A stretch of 64,000 nt of DNA, from assembly GCF_004614165.1 (NCBI RefSeq), contig NZ_SPVG01000090.1, positions 1 to 64,000 of the forward strand. Reading direction: 5' to 3'. Under the pieces are notes generated by a model. That model had not been told where the DNA came from. It saw nothing but the letters and a program-made list of their open reading frames with translations, and searched no databases. Of this stretch, positions 55,943 through 64,000 are shown piece after piece (the first letter of the stretch is position 1; each line of letters opens with the position of its first letter). The stretch comes from Duganella callida (GTDB taxonomy: Bacteria > Pseudomonadota > Gammaproteobacteria > Burkholderiales > Burkholderiaceae_D). A program made the translations under genes and the position numbers.

Positions 55943-56518
55943 TTAAACGCCGACGCCGAACGAGCCGGCCAGCGGACCCAGGCCGCCCTTGAAGCCCTGG
56001 CCCACGGCCTTGAACTTCCAGTCGCCGCCATTGCGATACACCTCGCCGAAGATCATGGCCGACTCGGTCGAGCCGTCTTCCGACAAGTCGTAGCGGGCGA
56101 TTTCCGCATTGCTGGCGGCGTTGACGGTGCGGATGAACGCTTTCTGGACCTGGCCGAAGTTCTGGCGGCGGGCATCGCCTTCGTGGATGGTCACGCAGAT
56201 GGCGATGCGTTCGATATCGGCCGGCACGCGGGTCAGGTCGATGGTCACCGTTTCGTCGTCGCCGTCGCCGGCGCCGGTGCGGTTGTCGCCCGAGTGGGCC
56301 ACCGACTGGTCGGCCGATTTCAGGTTGTTGTAGAAGATGAAGTCGCCATCGTTGCGCACCTTGCCATCCGCCTTCAGCAGGAAGGCCGAGCCATCCAGGT
56401 CGAAGGCCGCGCCGTCGGTGGCGCGCACATCCCAGCCCAGGCCGACCACGATTTTCGACAGGCCGGGAGCTTCCTTGCTCAGATTGACGTTACCGCCTTT
56501 TTGCAGACTGATTGCCAT
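55943..56518 (-). CDS. TerD-family stress protein, second copy
   Basis: 191 residues with [38 protein letters not shown] and the same calcium loop [13 protein letters not shown] as the downstream paralogue. It ends in a Gly-rich tail ([14 protein letters not shown]). First gene of the TerD-AIM24-TerD operon; the DUF475 membrane gene lies 93 bp upstream on the same strand. Confidence 0.92.
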   Translation of the reverse strand: MAISLQKGGNVNLSKEAPGLSKIVVGLGWDVRATDGAAFDLDGSAFLLKADGKVRNDGDFIFYNNLKSADQSVAHSGDNRTGAGDGDDETVTIDLTRVPADIERIAICVTIHEGDARRQNFGQVQKAFIRTVNAASNAEIARYDLSEDGSTESAMIFGEVYRNGGDWKFKAVGQGFKGGLGPLAGSFGVGV

Positions 56519-56611
56519 TTGTGATACTCCTTAAATGAAAACCGGACGTTGGTACAACTTGGTACTACAGGCGGCAGGCCGTTGTCCGTATAAAACGGCC
56601 CGCCGGATTCT

Positions 56612-57664
56612 TTACGCCGCAGGCAGCGCCGCGGCCTGTTCCTGCCTGCGGTGGCGCACCGAGGACCACACCGAAGCCGCGATGAACGCCACGCCGACCA
56701 GGCCGGTGAAGATTTCGGGCACGTGGTACTTCATGCTCGCCAACATGATCGCGGCCAGAATGCCGATCGCGTAGTGGGCGCCGTGCTCGAGATACAGGAA
56801 CTTGTCCAGCGTGCCCTGCTTCACCAGGTAAATCGTCATCGAGCGGACGAACATCGCGCCGATCGCCAGGCCCAGCATGATGATCACGACATCGGTGGTG
56901 ATGGCGAACGCGCCGATCACGCCATCGAAACTGAACGATGCATCCAGCACTTCCAGGTACAGGAAACCGCCGATACCGCCCTTCTTCACCATGTCGCCGA
57001 CATTGCCGCCGCCCTCTTCTTCCTTCTCCAGGAAGCTGCTGATCGAATCGACGCCGATGTAAATCAGGATGCCCCACAAGCCCGACAACAGCACCGCCAG
57101 TTTCTGTCCCTCGCCCACCAGGCCCATACTGCCCAGCAGCACACCGATGGCGATCATCACCGACACCGATGAAATCTTGCCCAGCGAGCCGAGTTTCTTC
57201 TCGAAGTTACCCAGCCAGTGCGTTTCCTTCTCGTGGTCGAGCAGGAAGTTGAGGAACACCAGCAGCAGGAACATGCCGCCGAATGCCGCCACTTCAGCGT
57301 GGTGCGCGGTCAGGTGCTGCGAGTAGGTCTGCGGATCGTTCAGTGCCAGCGTCCACACATCGGCGATGCTGATATCCGCGGCCACCGCGACGATCACCAG
57401 CGGGAACAGCAAGCGCATGCCGAACACCGCGACGATGATGCCGACCCCGAGGAACAGCTTCTGCCAGTAATCGCTCCAGGTCTTCAGCACCGAGGCGTTG
57501 ACCACCGCGTTATCGAAGGAAAGCGAGACCTCCATCGCCGCCAGAATCAGCGCCACGCCGAAGGCCGACAGTGCGCCGCCCCAACCCGCCAGCTCGTAGC
57601 CCCACCAGCCAGCGACGGCCAGACAGACGAAACTGACGAGGAATGAAATTCTGAAGTGCTTCAT
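56612..57664 (-). CDS. DUF475/TerC-like integral membrane protein
   Basis: 350 residues, about nine membrane helices. The acidic intramembrane motifs MEVSLSFDNAVVNA (residues ~45-58) and LEVLDASFSFDGVIGAFA resemble the metal-binding helices of TerC. Such proteins are associated with TerD complexes and metal handling. It is divergent from an NhaR-like regulator and heads the ter-like cluster. Confidence 0.9.
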   Translation of the reverse strand: MKHFRISFLVSFVCLAVAGWWGYELAGWGGALSAFGVALILAAMEVSLSFDNAVVNASVLKTWSDYWQKLFLGVGIIVAVFGMRLLFPLVIVAVAADISIADVWTLALNDPQTYSQHLTAHHAEVAAFGGMFLLLVFLNFLLDHEKETHWLGNFEKKLGSLGKISSVSVMIAIGVLLGSMGLVGEGQKLAVLLSGLWGILIYIGVDSISSFLEKEEEGGGNVGDMVKKGGIGGFLYLEVLDASFSFDGVIGAFAITTDVVIIMLGLAIGAMFVRSMTIYLVKQGTLDKFLYLEHGAHYAIGILAAIMLASMKYHVPEIFTGLVGVAFIAASVWSSVRHRRQEQAAALPAA

Positions 57665-57766
57665 CGTTTCCCCTCGTGTTTAAAAATCGATGGAAGGAAG
57701 TGTAGAGAAAATTTATACTTTGAAAAATAGAAGTTAATTGAAGCTTTACTTCGGAAAAATCGAACC

Positions 57767-58669
57767 ATGAAAAACAGCGGACTGAATTTCCGGCACCTCC
57801 ACTTCTTCTGGACCGTGGCAAAGGAAGGCGGCGTCACCCGTGCCGCCGAGCGACTGGGACTGGCGGTGCAGACCATCAGCATGCAACTGGCATCGCTGGA
57901 ACAATCGATCGGCAAGCAGCTGCTTGAACCGCAGGGAAGGCGCCTGGTCCCGACCGAAGCGGGCAAGCTGGCCCTCAGCTATTGCGACCAGATCTTCGCC
58001 CTGGGCGACCAGCTGCAGGACGCATTGGAAGAAGCGGAGACCGGCAAGATGCGCCTGAGCGTCGGCATCTCCGACTCGCTGCCCAAGTTGATCGCCTACC
58101 GCCTGCTGCAGGCGACGCAGAGCATGGACACGCAGGTGCGCCTGGTGTGCATGGAAGATGAATTCGAAAACCTGCTGGCCGACCTGGCGCTGGGCAAACT
58201 GGACGTGGTGCTGACCGACCGCACCGTGCGCGCCGGCGGCAGCCTGAAAGTCTTCAGCCACCTGCTGGGCGAGAGCGACATGAAACTGTTCGGCATCCCG
58301 CGGCTGGCGCGCAAGTACAAGCGCAACTTCCCGGCCAGCCTGGACAAGGCGCCCTTGCTGCTGCCCACCCGCAACAATGCCCTGCGCGGCCGCATCGACG
58401 CCTGGCTGGTCGAACGCGGCGTGCGCCCGGAGATCGTCGGCGAATTCGAAGACAACGCCATGCTCAACACCTTCGGCCGTAACGGCCTGGGCCTGTTCTT
58501 CGCCCCATCCGCGCTGGCGCAGGACATCGAGGACCAGTTCGGCGCCGTCCTGGTGGGCGACGCCCCGGAACTGCGCGAGCACTTCTACGCCATCTCCAAC
58601 GCCCGCAAAATCACCCACCCGGCCATCGAAGCCATCCTCAACGCCGTGCACAGCGGCCTGTTCGCCTGA
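57767..58669 (+). CDS. LysR-family regulator, NhaR-like
   Basis: 300 residues. The N-terminal winged helix (LNFRHLHFFWTVAKEGGVTRAAERLGLAVQTISMQL in part) and the substrate-binding domain are closest in feel to NhaR, including the FFAPSALAQDIE region. It is divergent from the DUF475 gene with a 102-bp A+T-rich spacer containing GAAGT-N13-ACTTC (57730-57752), a possible LysR site. It probably controls the ter-like cluster, itself, or both. Confidence 0.88.
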   Translation: MKNSGLNFRHLHFFWTVAKEGGVTRAAERLGLAVQTISMQLASLEQSIGKQLLEPQGRRLVPTEAGKLALSYCDQIFALGDQLQDALEEAETGKMRLSVGISDSLPKLIAYRLLQATQSMDTQVRLVCMEDEFENLLADLALGKLDVVLTDRTVRAGGSLKVFSHLLGESDMKLFGIPRLARKYKRNFPASLDKAPLLLPTRNNALRGRIDAWLVERGVRPEIVGEFEDNAMLNTFGRNGLGLFFAPSALAQDIEDQFGAVLVGDAPELREHFYAISNARKITHPAIEAILNAVHSGLFA

Positions 58670-58725
58670 AGGGATTTTCGTTTAAGATGCAGGTTTGAAC
58701 TACGGAAAACTGCCGCTCGGCCCCT

Positions 58726-60063
58726 ATGCAAAACCTCCTGCTTGTCGTTCTCGCCCTGTTTCTGGTCGCTTTGAACGGTTTCTTCGTCGCTGCCGAATTC
58801 GGCATCGTCACCCTGCGAAAAACGCGCGTCCGCGCCATCGCCAAGACAAGAGGAATGCAGGGCCGCATACTGAGCAAGGTGCACGGCGAGCTCGATGCCT
58901 ATCTGTCGGCCTGCCAGCTGGGCATCACGCTGGCTTCGCTGGGCCTGGGCTGGGTCGGCGAGCCGGCGTTTGCCGGTTTGCTGGAGCCGCTGCTGGCGTT
59001 TATCGGCATCACGTCGCCCGACCTGATCCATGGCATCGCCTTCGTGTTTGCGTTCGGCGTGATTTCCTTCCTGCACATCGTGGTGGGCGAGCTGGCGCCC
59101 AAGTCGCTGGCGATCCGCATGCCGGAAGTGATCGGCCTGTGGTCGGCGCTGCCGCTGTACGCTTTTTACTGGACCATGTATCCCTTCATCTGGGTCTTGA
59201 ACGCCAGCGCCAACATGGTGCTCAGGCTGGCCGGCCTGTCCGGCAAGGGTGGTCACGACAGCCATTATTCGGTGGAAGAACTGAAGCTGATTCTGCGCAC
59301 CAGCCAGCCGGGCGAGAAATTCAATCAGGACGAGCGCAATATCCTGGCCCATTCGCTGGATTTCAGCGATCTGTCGGTGTCCGACCTGATGCGTCCGATT
59401 AACGAGGTGATCAGCCTGAGCGCCAGCCGTCCGCTCAAGGACAACCTGGACGCCATGCTGCGCAACCGTTTCAGCCGCTACCCGTATTACGACAAGGATG
59501 GCGAAACGGTGCTGGGCGTGGTGCACCTGAAGGACTTGTTCTTCGCCATGCAGGCGGGCAAACAGGTGACCGACCTGAGCGCCTTCCTGCGCCCGGTCGA
59601 GACGATTTCCGCCCGCACGCCGGCGCTGGAACAGTTCCGCCGCTTCCGTGAAGGTGCGCCGCACTTCGCGCTGATCGGCGAAAAGGGCAAGCGTCCGGTC
59701 GGCTTCATCACACTGGACAATCTGCTGGGCGCCATGGTCGGCGAAATCCACGACGAATTCCGCCTCAACGAGAACGACTGGCTGAAGCAGGCCGACGGCA
59801 CCCTGATCGGCAAGGCCAGCCTGCCGATCTTCTCGCTCGAACGCACGCTGGGCATCGATATCGAGAATGAAGAACTGGGCATGGAAGAGGTGGAATCGGT
59901 GGGCGGCCTGCTGATGCTGAAGCTGGGCGATATTCCCAAACAGGGGCAACGCGTCAGCTTCCGCAATTTCGACATCGTCGCCAAGAAAATGAATGGCCCG
60001 CGTATCCTGCTGGTCAAGGTCATCCCCAAGGATGACACTGAGGATAACGCCGACCAGGATTAA
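58726..60063 (+). CDS. CNNM/CorC (hemolysin C-like) family membrane protein
   Basis: 445 residues: a DUF21/CNNM membrane domain (about 1-170; four hydrophobic segments with NGFFVAAEF and VGELAPKS), a CBS-domain pair (about 205-335; VSDLMRPINEV and FITLDNLLGA) and a C-terminal CorC_HlyC domain. The family handles Mg2+/Co2+ or similar ions. It follows the LysR gene by 56 bp on the same strand. Confidence 0.92.
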   Translation: MQNLLLVVLALFLVALNGFFVAAEFGIVTLRKTRVRAIAKTRGMQGRILSKVHGELDAYLSACQLGITLASLGLGWVGEPAFAGLLEPLLAFIGITSPDLIHGIAFVFAFGVISFLHIVVGELAPKSLAIRMPEVIGLWSALPLYAFYWTMYPFIWVLNASANMVLRLAGLSGKGGHDSHYSVEELKLILRTSQPGEKFNQDERNILAHSLDFSDLSVSDLMRPINEVISLSASRPLKDNLDAMLRNRFSRYPYYDKDGETVLGVVHLKDLFFAMQAGKQVTDLSAFLRPVETISARTPALEQFRRFREGAPHFALIGEKGKRPVGFITLDNLLGAMVGEIHDEFRLNENDWLKQADGTLIGKASLPIFSLERTLGIDIENEELGMEEVESVGGLLMLKLGDIPKQGQRVSFRNFDIVAKKMNGPRILLVKVIPKDDTEDNADQD

Positions 60064-60108
60064 TCGGCGCCACCGCGATGCCGCGCTGGCGGGGCGGCTG
60101 CCGAGCTT

Positions 60109-61146
60109 CTAGATGCCGTAGCCGGTCCAGTTGCGCATCAGGCCCAGGCCGACCGCCAGCAGCGTCGGGCCGATGAACAGGCCGACAAAGCCGAACGCCA
60201 GCACCCCGCCCATCACGCCCAGCAGCACCAGGATGAACGGCAGACTGGAGCCGCGCGAAATCAGCATCGGCTTGACCACATTGTCGACGCCGCTGATCAC
60301 GAACATGCCCCAGATGAACATGAAAATGGCCCAGCCGGTATCGCCGTGGTTAAACAGCCAGATGGTGGCGCCGATCCAGATGATGGGTGGGCCGACCGGG
60401 ATCAGCGAGAACAAGAACGTCGCCACCGACAGCAGCGTCACCGCCGGCACGCCGGCAATCAGGAAGCCGATCGCCGCCACCACCGCCTGCGCCAGCGCGG
60501 TGCCCAGCAAACCGTACATCACGCCGCGCACGGTGCGGCTGACGGTGTCCGCCACGCTGACGCTCTGTTCGCCGATCAGCTTGTTCATGGCCGTGGCCAG
60601 CGCCTGCAGGATGGTCTGGCCGTCGCGGTACAGGAAGAAGCTGACGAACACCGCCAGGCTGACCTGGGCCACGCCGCTGCCCAGCACCATGCCGCCGCCG
60701 AGCAGTAAGCGCCGTGCCGGTTCCAGCAGATTACGCGCGGCGGCCAGCAATTCCTCGCGGCTGTGCAGCAGCTTGGCCAGATAGCTGTAAATGGGCTCGC
60801 CGGCCAGCGGAATATCGCGCAGCCACGCCGGCGGGTCCAGCGTACCGCTGCCGATGCCGGCCTTGATCTGGTCATAGAAATCGGACGCATTATCGGCGAT
60901 ATTCCAGGTCACCAGCGTCAGCGGCACGATGATCAGCAAGGTCAGGCCCACGCTCATCAGCAGCGCGGCGATATTGCGGCGCTGCTTGAGCCGCGCCAGC
61001 AGACGCAGATACAGCGGCCAGCTCGAAATCGTGATCGCCGCGGCAAACAGGATGGCGGCCAGGAACGGCCGCAACACCACCAGGCAACCGATCACCAGCA
61101 GGATGACGGCGGCCAGGCGCGTAAAGGGTTGAAAGCGCTGCCGCAT
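60109..61146 (-). CDS. AI-2E family permease (PerM/YdiK-like)
   Basis: 345 residues from ATG 61146, which lies one base after the sco1 stop codon (TGATATG). About eight membrane helices in the family pattern, with the C-terminal block VKPMLISRGSSLPFILVLLGVMGG. Members move small molecules or Na+/H+; the substrate is unknown. It is translationally close-coupled to sco1. Confidence 0.88.
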   Translation of the reverse strand: MRQRFQPFTRLAAVILLVIGCLVVLRPFLAAILFAAAITISSWPLYLRLLARLKQRRNIAALLMSVGLTLLIIVPLTLVTWNIADNASDFYDQIKAGIGSGTLDPPAWLRDIPLAGEPIYSYLAKLLHSREELLAAARNLLEPARRLLLGGGMVLGSGVAQVSLAVFVSFFLYRDGQTILQALATAMNKLIGEQSVSVADTVSRTVRGVMYGLLGTALAQAVVAAIGFLIAGVPAVTLLSVATFLFSLIPVGPPIIWIGATIWLFNHGDTGWAIFMFIWGMFVISGVDNVVKPMLISRGSSLPFILVLLGVMGGVLAFGFVGLFIGPTLLAVGLGLMRNWTGYGI

Positions 61147-61147
61147 A

Positions 61148-61732
61148 TCAGGACAGCAGCAGCTTGAGGTCATGCACGGTGCTGGCGGTGGGCTGGCCCG
61201 GACGCAGCAACAAACGCAGCTTGCCCTGCTTGTCGAACACATAGCTGGCGGCGGTATGGTCCATCGAATAGCTGCCCGGCTCCTTGCCCGGCACCTTGTT
61301 GTACAGCACCTTGAATTCCTTGCCGACCGCAGCGGTCTGCTCGGCCGTCCCGTACAGACCGAGGAAGCGCTTGTCGAAGGCTGGCACATACTCCGCCAGC
61401 AGTTTCTGCGTATCGCGTTCGGGATCGATGGTCACGAACAACACCTGCACCTGATCGGCCTGCGGGCCGAGCTGCTTCATCACCTCCGACATCTCGGCCA
61501 TGGTGGTCGGGCAGACATCCGGGCACTGGGTATAGCCGAAGAACATGATCACCACCTTGCCCTTGAAATCGGCCATGGTGCGCGGCTGGCCGTTGTGATC
61601 GGTCAGCGCGAAATCACGGCCGAACGCAGCGCCGGTCAGATCGGTGCTTTTGAAATCCAGCTTGGTAGCCTTGTCGCCGCATCCGGCCAGCAGGGTCATG
61701 GCGATCACAGCAAAGGCGAACAGTTTTTTCAT
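61148..61732 (-). CDS. SCO1/SenC-family copper chaperone for cytochrome oxidase
   Basis: 194-residue lipoprotein (lipobox LLAGC, lipid Cys 18) with a thioredoxin fold. The copper ligands are present: C70 and C74 (CPDVC) and H159 (MDHTAA). It delivers copper to the CuA site of cytochrome c oxidase. I took ATG 61732, because the open frame extending to 61774 runs into hairpin repeat D. ctaB, another oxidase-assembly gene, is nearby. Confidence 0.93.
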   Translation of the reverse strand: MKKLFAFAVIAMTLLAGCGDKATKLDFKSTDLTGAAFGRDFALTDHNGQPRTMADFKGKVVIMFFGYTQCPDVCPTTMAEMSEVMKQLGPQADQVQVLFVTIDPERDTQKLLAEYVPAFDKRFLGLYGTAEQTAAVGKEFKVLYNKVPGKEPGSYSMDHTAASYVFDKQGKLRLLLRPGQPTASTVHDLKLLLS

Positions 61733-61752
61733 TTTGTTTTCCGATACAAGGA

Positions 61753-61818
61753 AATCCGGGGTCAGTTCTGCCATTGGTACATGGGCTCGTGTGCGATTGG
61801 CAGAACTGACCCCGGATT
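61753..61818. repeat. Hairpin repeat D (CGGGGTCAG family)
   Basis: Perfect 21-bp arms AATCCGGGGTCAGTTCTGCCA (61753-61773, with its complement at 61798-61818) and a 24-nt loop. It lies 2 bp from the stop codon of the FKBP gene and 20 bp before sco1. The outer CCGGGGTCAG is shared with repeat C, the inner arm is not. Confidence 0.88.
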
Positions 61819-61820
61819 GG

Positions 61821-62261
61821 TTAGCGGACGTCCAGCAGTTCGACGTCGAAGATCAGGTTGGCGTTGGGCGGGATCGGGCCGGCGCCGCTTTCGCCGTAGC
61901 CTTTGCTGGCCGGGACGATCAGGGTGCGCTTGCCGCCGACTTTCATGCCTTGCACGCCTTCATCCCAGCCGGGGATGACCTGGCCGCCGCCCACCGGGAA
62001 GCTGAACGGCTCGCGGCCCACCGACGTGTCGAATTGCGCACCGTGCTGCTGCGGCGCCGTCGGCTGGTACAGCCAGCCGGTGTAGTTGACCACGGCCATG
62101 GAGCCGGCCACCGCTTCCTTGCCGCTGCCGACCACGGTGTCGATCTTTTGCAGCGCGATGGCTGGCGCGGCGGCGGTCTGCGGCACCTTGGCGCGTTCGC
62201 AGCCGGCCAGCGCCAGGGTCAGGGTCAGGCCGATGGCGCAGGAGGTAATCAGTTGTTTCAT
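61821..62261 (-). CDS. FKBP-type peptidyl-prolyl isomerase lipoprotein
   Basis: 146 residues with a lipobox LALAGC (Cys 21) and a single FKBP domain: VNYTGWLYQ, FDTSVGREPFSFPVGGGQVIPGWDEGV (in parts), GGKRTLIVPASKGYG and the closing LIFDVELLDV. It should act as a periplasmic proline isomerase. I chose ATG 62261; the longer frame adds non-conserved residues. Followed immediately by hairpin repeat D. Confidence 0.93.
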   Translation of the reverse strand: MKQLITSCAIGLTLTLALAGCERAKVPQTAAAPAIALQKIDTVVGSGKEAVAGSMAVVNYTGWLYQPTAPQQHGAQFDTSVGREPFSFPVGGGQVIPGWDEGVQGMKVGGKRTLIVPASKGYGESGAGPIPPNANLIFDVELLDVR

Positions 62262-62350
62262 ATCTTTGTCTAGTGTTGGTTGTGAGCGGCGAACATTATA
62301 ATAAGCCAGCAGCAACACTATCATCTTTGACGCATCAAAGGAGGCAGTTG

Positions 62351-63142
62351 GTGTCCCGCGCTCTATTCCTTTCCCTCATTTTTGCCGCGCATGGTGCGGC
62401 GCTTGCGGCGGTCCCCTGCCCGGCACGGCCGGTCAAAGTGGCTTTTTACGAAACGGGCTCCTTGTATTTCGACGGCGACAAGGGCGTCGATCGCGACATT
62501 GTCGATGAACTGGCACGTCGCATCGGCTGCCGCATCGAGGCCATGGCGCCACCGCGCGCCCGCGCCTACGCAATGCTGCAGGCCGGTCAGGTCGATGTGG
62601 TGACGGCAGCCCTGCCCTATCACGAGCGCGACGCGTATGCCTACTTCATCCCCTACATGCAGCAACGCTTCGCCACCGTCATGCTGCGCGACGTGCCGCT
62701 AGCCCAAAGCACCCCGCAAGGGTTCGCGGCCGATCCGACGCTGCGCTTCGGCCGCGTGCGCGGCGTCAATTACGGCGGCCAGCGCGACCAGTGGCTCGCG
62801 CGCATGGAAGCCGGCCATCGGCTGGAACAGGGCGCCAGTCCGACCACGGCATTCCGCATGCTGGGCTCGCGCCGCTTTGCGGCCATGTTCGCCATCCCGC
62901 TGCAGTACGAGAAGGAACTGGCCGACCTGGGCCTGACCGATAAGGTACGCATCGCCGACTGGTTTCCCGAAGATAAGCCGCCGCTACGCTGCCTGGCACT
63001 GTCGCGCGCGAACTTCACCGAGGCGCAGCGCGCCGCCTGGACCGCCGCCGCGCAATCCATGCAGATCGACGGCAGCATCAAGCGCATCCTGGCGAAATAC
63101 CTATCGCCGGAGGAAGCCGAGAAGGCTCAAATTTTGAAGTAG
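62351..63142 (+). CDS. Periplasmic solute-binding protein, family 3-like
   Basis: 263 residues from a GTG start at 62351 with GGAGG six bases upstream; the product then opens with a signal peptide [19 protein letters not shown]. The mature part ([33 protein letters not shown] in parts) matches the amino-acid-binding-protein fold used by ABC importers and sensors. No permease is adjacent. Its 3' end overlaps the convergent ctaB by 16 bp. Ligand unknown. Confidence 0.8.
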   Translation: MSRALFLSLIFAAHGAALAAVPCPARPVKVAFYETGSLYFDGDKGVDRDIVDELARRIGCRIEAMAPPRARAYAMLQAGQVDVVTAALPYHERDAYAYFIPYMQQRFATVMLRDVPLAQSTPQGFAADPTLRFGRVRGVNYGGQRDQWLARMEAGHRLEQGASPTTAFRMLGSRRFAAMFAIPLQYEKELADLGLTDKVRIADWFPEDKPPLRCLALSRANFTEAQRAAWTAAAQSMQIDGSIKRILAKYLSPEEAEKAQILK

Positions 63143-64000
63143 TGATCCACCAGCAGGGCCACGAACAGCAGGCCCAGGTACATGATCGACCAGGCGAACG
63201 CCTTGCGCGCGATCAGGTCGGTGTAGTGGCGGTAGATTTTCCACGCGTGATGCAGGAACACCACGTTCAGGATGATGGCGCTGACCAGGTAGATCAGCCC
63301 GCTCATGCGCACCGCGTACGGCATCAGCGTGGTGGCCGCCAGCGCGATCGAATACAGCCAGACGTGGAACTGGGTGAACTGCATGCCGTGCGTGACCGGC
63401 AGCATCGGCAGGCCGGACTTGGCGTAATCGTCGCGGCGGTACAGCGCCAGCGCCCAGAAGTGAGGCGGCGTCCAGACGAAGATGATCAGCACCAGCAGCC
63501 AGGCTTCCATCGGCACGTCGTTGGCGACGGCGGCCCAGCCCAGCGCCGGCGGCATCGCGCCCGACAGCCCGCCGATCACGATGTTCTGCGGCGTCGACGG
63601 CTTGAGGATCATGGTGTAGATGATGGCGTAACCAAGGAAGGTGATAAAGGTCAGCCACATGGTCAGCGGATTGACCAGCGTGTACAGCACCCACATGCCG
63701 GCGCCGCCGATCACCAGCGCGAACACCACGGTTTCCCACACGCTGATGTCGCCCAGCGCCATCGGCCGGCGCGCGGTGCGCGCCATGCGCGCGTCGATCT
63801 CGCGCTCGGCCAGGCAGTTGACGGCAAACGCCGCGCCGGTCAGCAGCCAGATGCCGACGGTCGAGTACAGCACCAGCCGCCAGTCCGGCAAGCCGTCCGG
63901 TGTGGCCAGGAACATGCCGATCACGGCACAAAATACCGCCAGCTGGGTCACGCGCGGTTTGGTCAACGCCCAGTACTGCGCAACGCGGCTGGACGATTTG
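63127..64000 (-). CDS. ctaB: Protoheme IX farnesyltransferase, 5' part missing
   Basis: UbiA-family membrane prenyltransferase making haem O for cytochrome oxidase. The frame runs through the window edge ([20 protein letters not shown]), so the first ~20 residues are missing; the apparent TTG start at 63966 is internal. Both Asp-rich motifs are present ([19 protein letters not shown] and [10 protein letters not shown]), with about eight membrane helices. Confidence 0.95.
   Translation of the reverse strand, partial: KSSSRVAQYWALTKPRVTQLAVFCAVIGMFLATPDGLPDWRLVLYSTVGIWLLTGAAFAVNCLAEREIDARMARTARRPMALGDISVWETVVFALVIGGAGMWVLYTLVNPLTMWLTFITFLGYAIIYTMILKPSTPQNIVIGGLSGAMPPALGWAAVANDVPMEAWLLVLIIFVWTPPHFWALALYRRDDYAKSGLPMLPVTHGMQFTQFHVWLYSIALAATTLMPYAVRMSGLIYLVSAIILNVVFLHHAWKIYRHYTDLIARKAFAWSIMYLGLLFVALLVDHYFKI

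Noticed and set aside
61732-61774. Longer N-terminus for SCO1
   Set aside because: The extra 14 codons read through hairpin repeat D and would precede a clear lipoprotein signal peptide.
62273-62350. Longer N-terminus for the periplasmic binding protein
   Set aside because: The GTG at 62351 has a strong GGAGG site and starts a clean signal peptide; the extension would bury it.

Overview
The window reads as about 64 kb of chromosome from a betaproteobacterium of the Oxalobacteraceae (Massilia/Duganella/Janthinobacterium-like). This rests on high GC with strong G/C third-position bias, Burkholderiales-type trimeric porins, a dcw cluster next to rnpB, an ftsYEX-rpoH block, a ctaB/sco1 respiratory pair, and a large pectin locus. 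The genus assignment is inference. I see no prophage, integron, CRISPR array, tRNA or rRNA.

Layout. 1-8249 (minus) is the dcw cell-wall/division operon, read mraZ, rsmH, ftsL, ftsI, murE, murF, mraY, murD (cut by the window edge), with a four-repeat MraZ operator in front. 8684-10600 holds glpK and the RNase P RNA gene. 10719-20097 is mixed: a ThDP enzyme, a secreted protein, a porin, a chemoreceptor, a TauD-like oxygenase with an AEC carrier, and a CarH/LitR-like B12-binding MerR regulator. 20191-24008 is ftsY, ftsE, ftsX and rpoH, with a CIRCE element over the rpoH promoter. 24105-31162 has a lipoprotein, gamma-glutamyltransferase, a compact P450-like protein, a signal peptidase, and an ABC exporter whose permease is fused to a CPBP (CAAX) protease.

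31185-50593 is a polysaccharide-utilisation region for pectin. A TonB-dependent receptor, a rhamnogalacturonan acetylesterase, two polygalacturonases (one fused to a pectin methylesterase), a separate divergent pectin methylesterase and a GH43 enzyme would release galacturonate and side-chain sugars. Uronate dehydrogenase, an SMP-30 lactonase, galactarate dehydratase, 5-dehydro-4-deoxyglucarate dehydratase and a 2-oxoglutarate-semialdehyde dehydrogenase would then carry galacturonate to 2-oxoglutarate. Two FadR-type regulators bracket the catabolic genes, and each has its own palindromic operator candidate. No inner-membrane uronate importer lies in the window.

50724-64000 carries an HDOD protein, an MFS exporter, a second porin, a TerD/AIM24/TerD/DUF475 stress cluster with a divergent NhaR-like regulator, a CNNM/CorC protein, an AI-2E-family permease, SCO1, an FKBP isomerase, a periplasmic binding protein and ctaB (cut by the window edge).

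The most unusual non-coding signal is a family of four hairpin elements. They share the terminal sequence CGGGGTCAG but differ in their inner arms, and each begins within a few bases of a stop codon. One is a perfect 43-bp inverted repeat.
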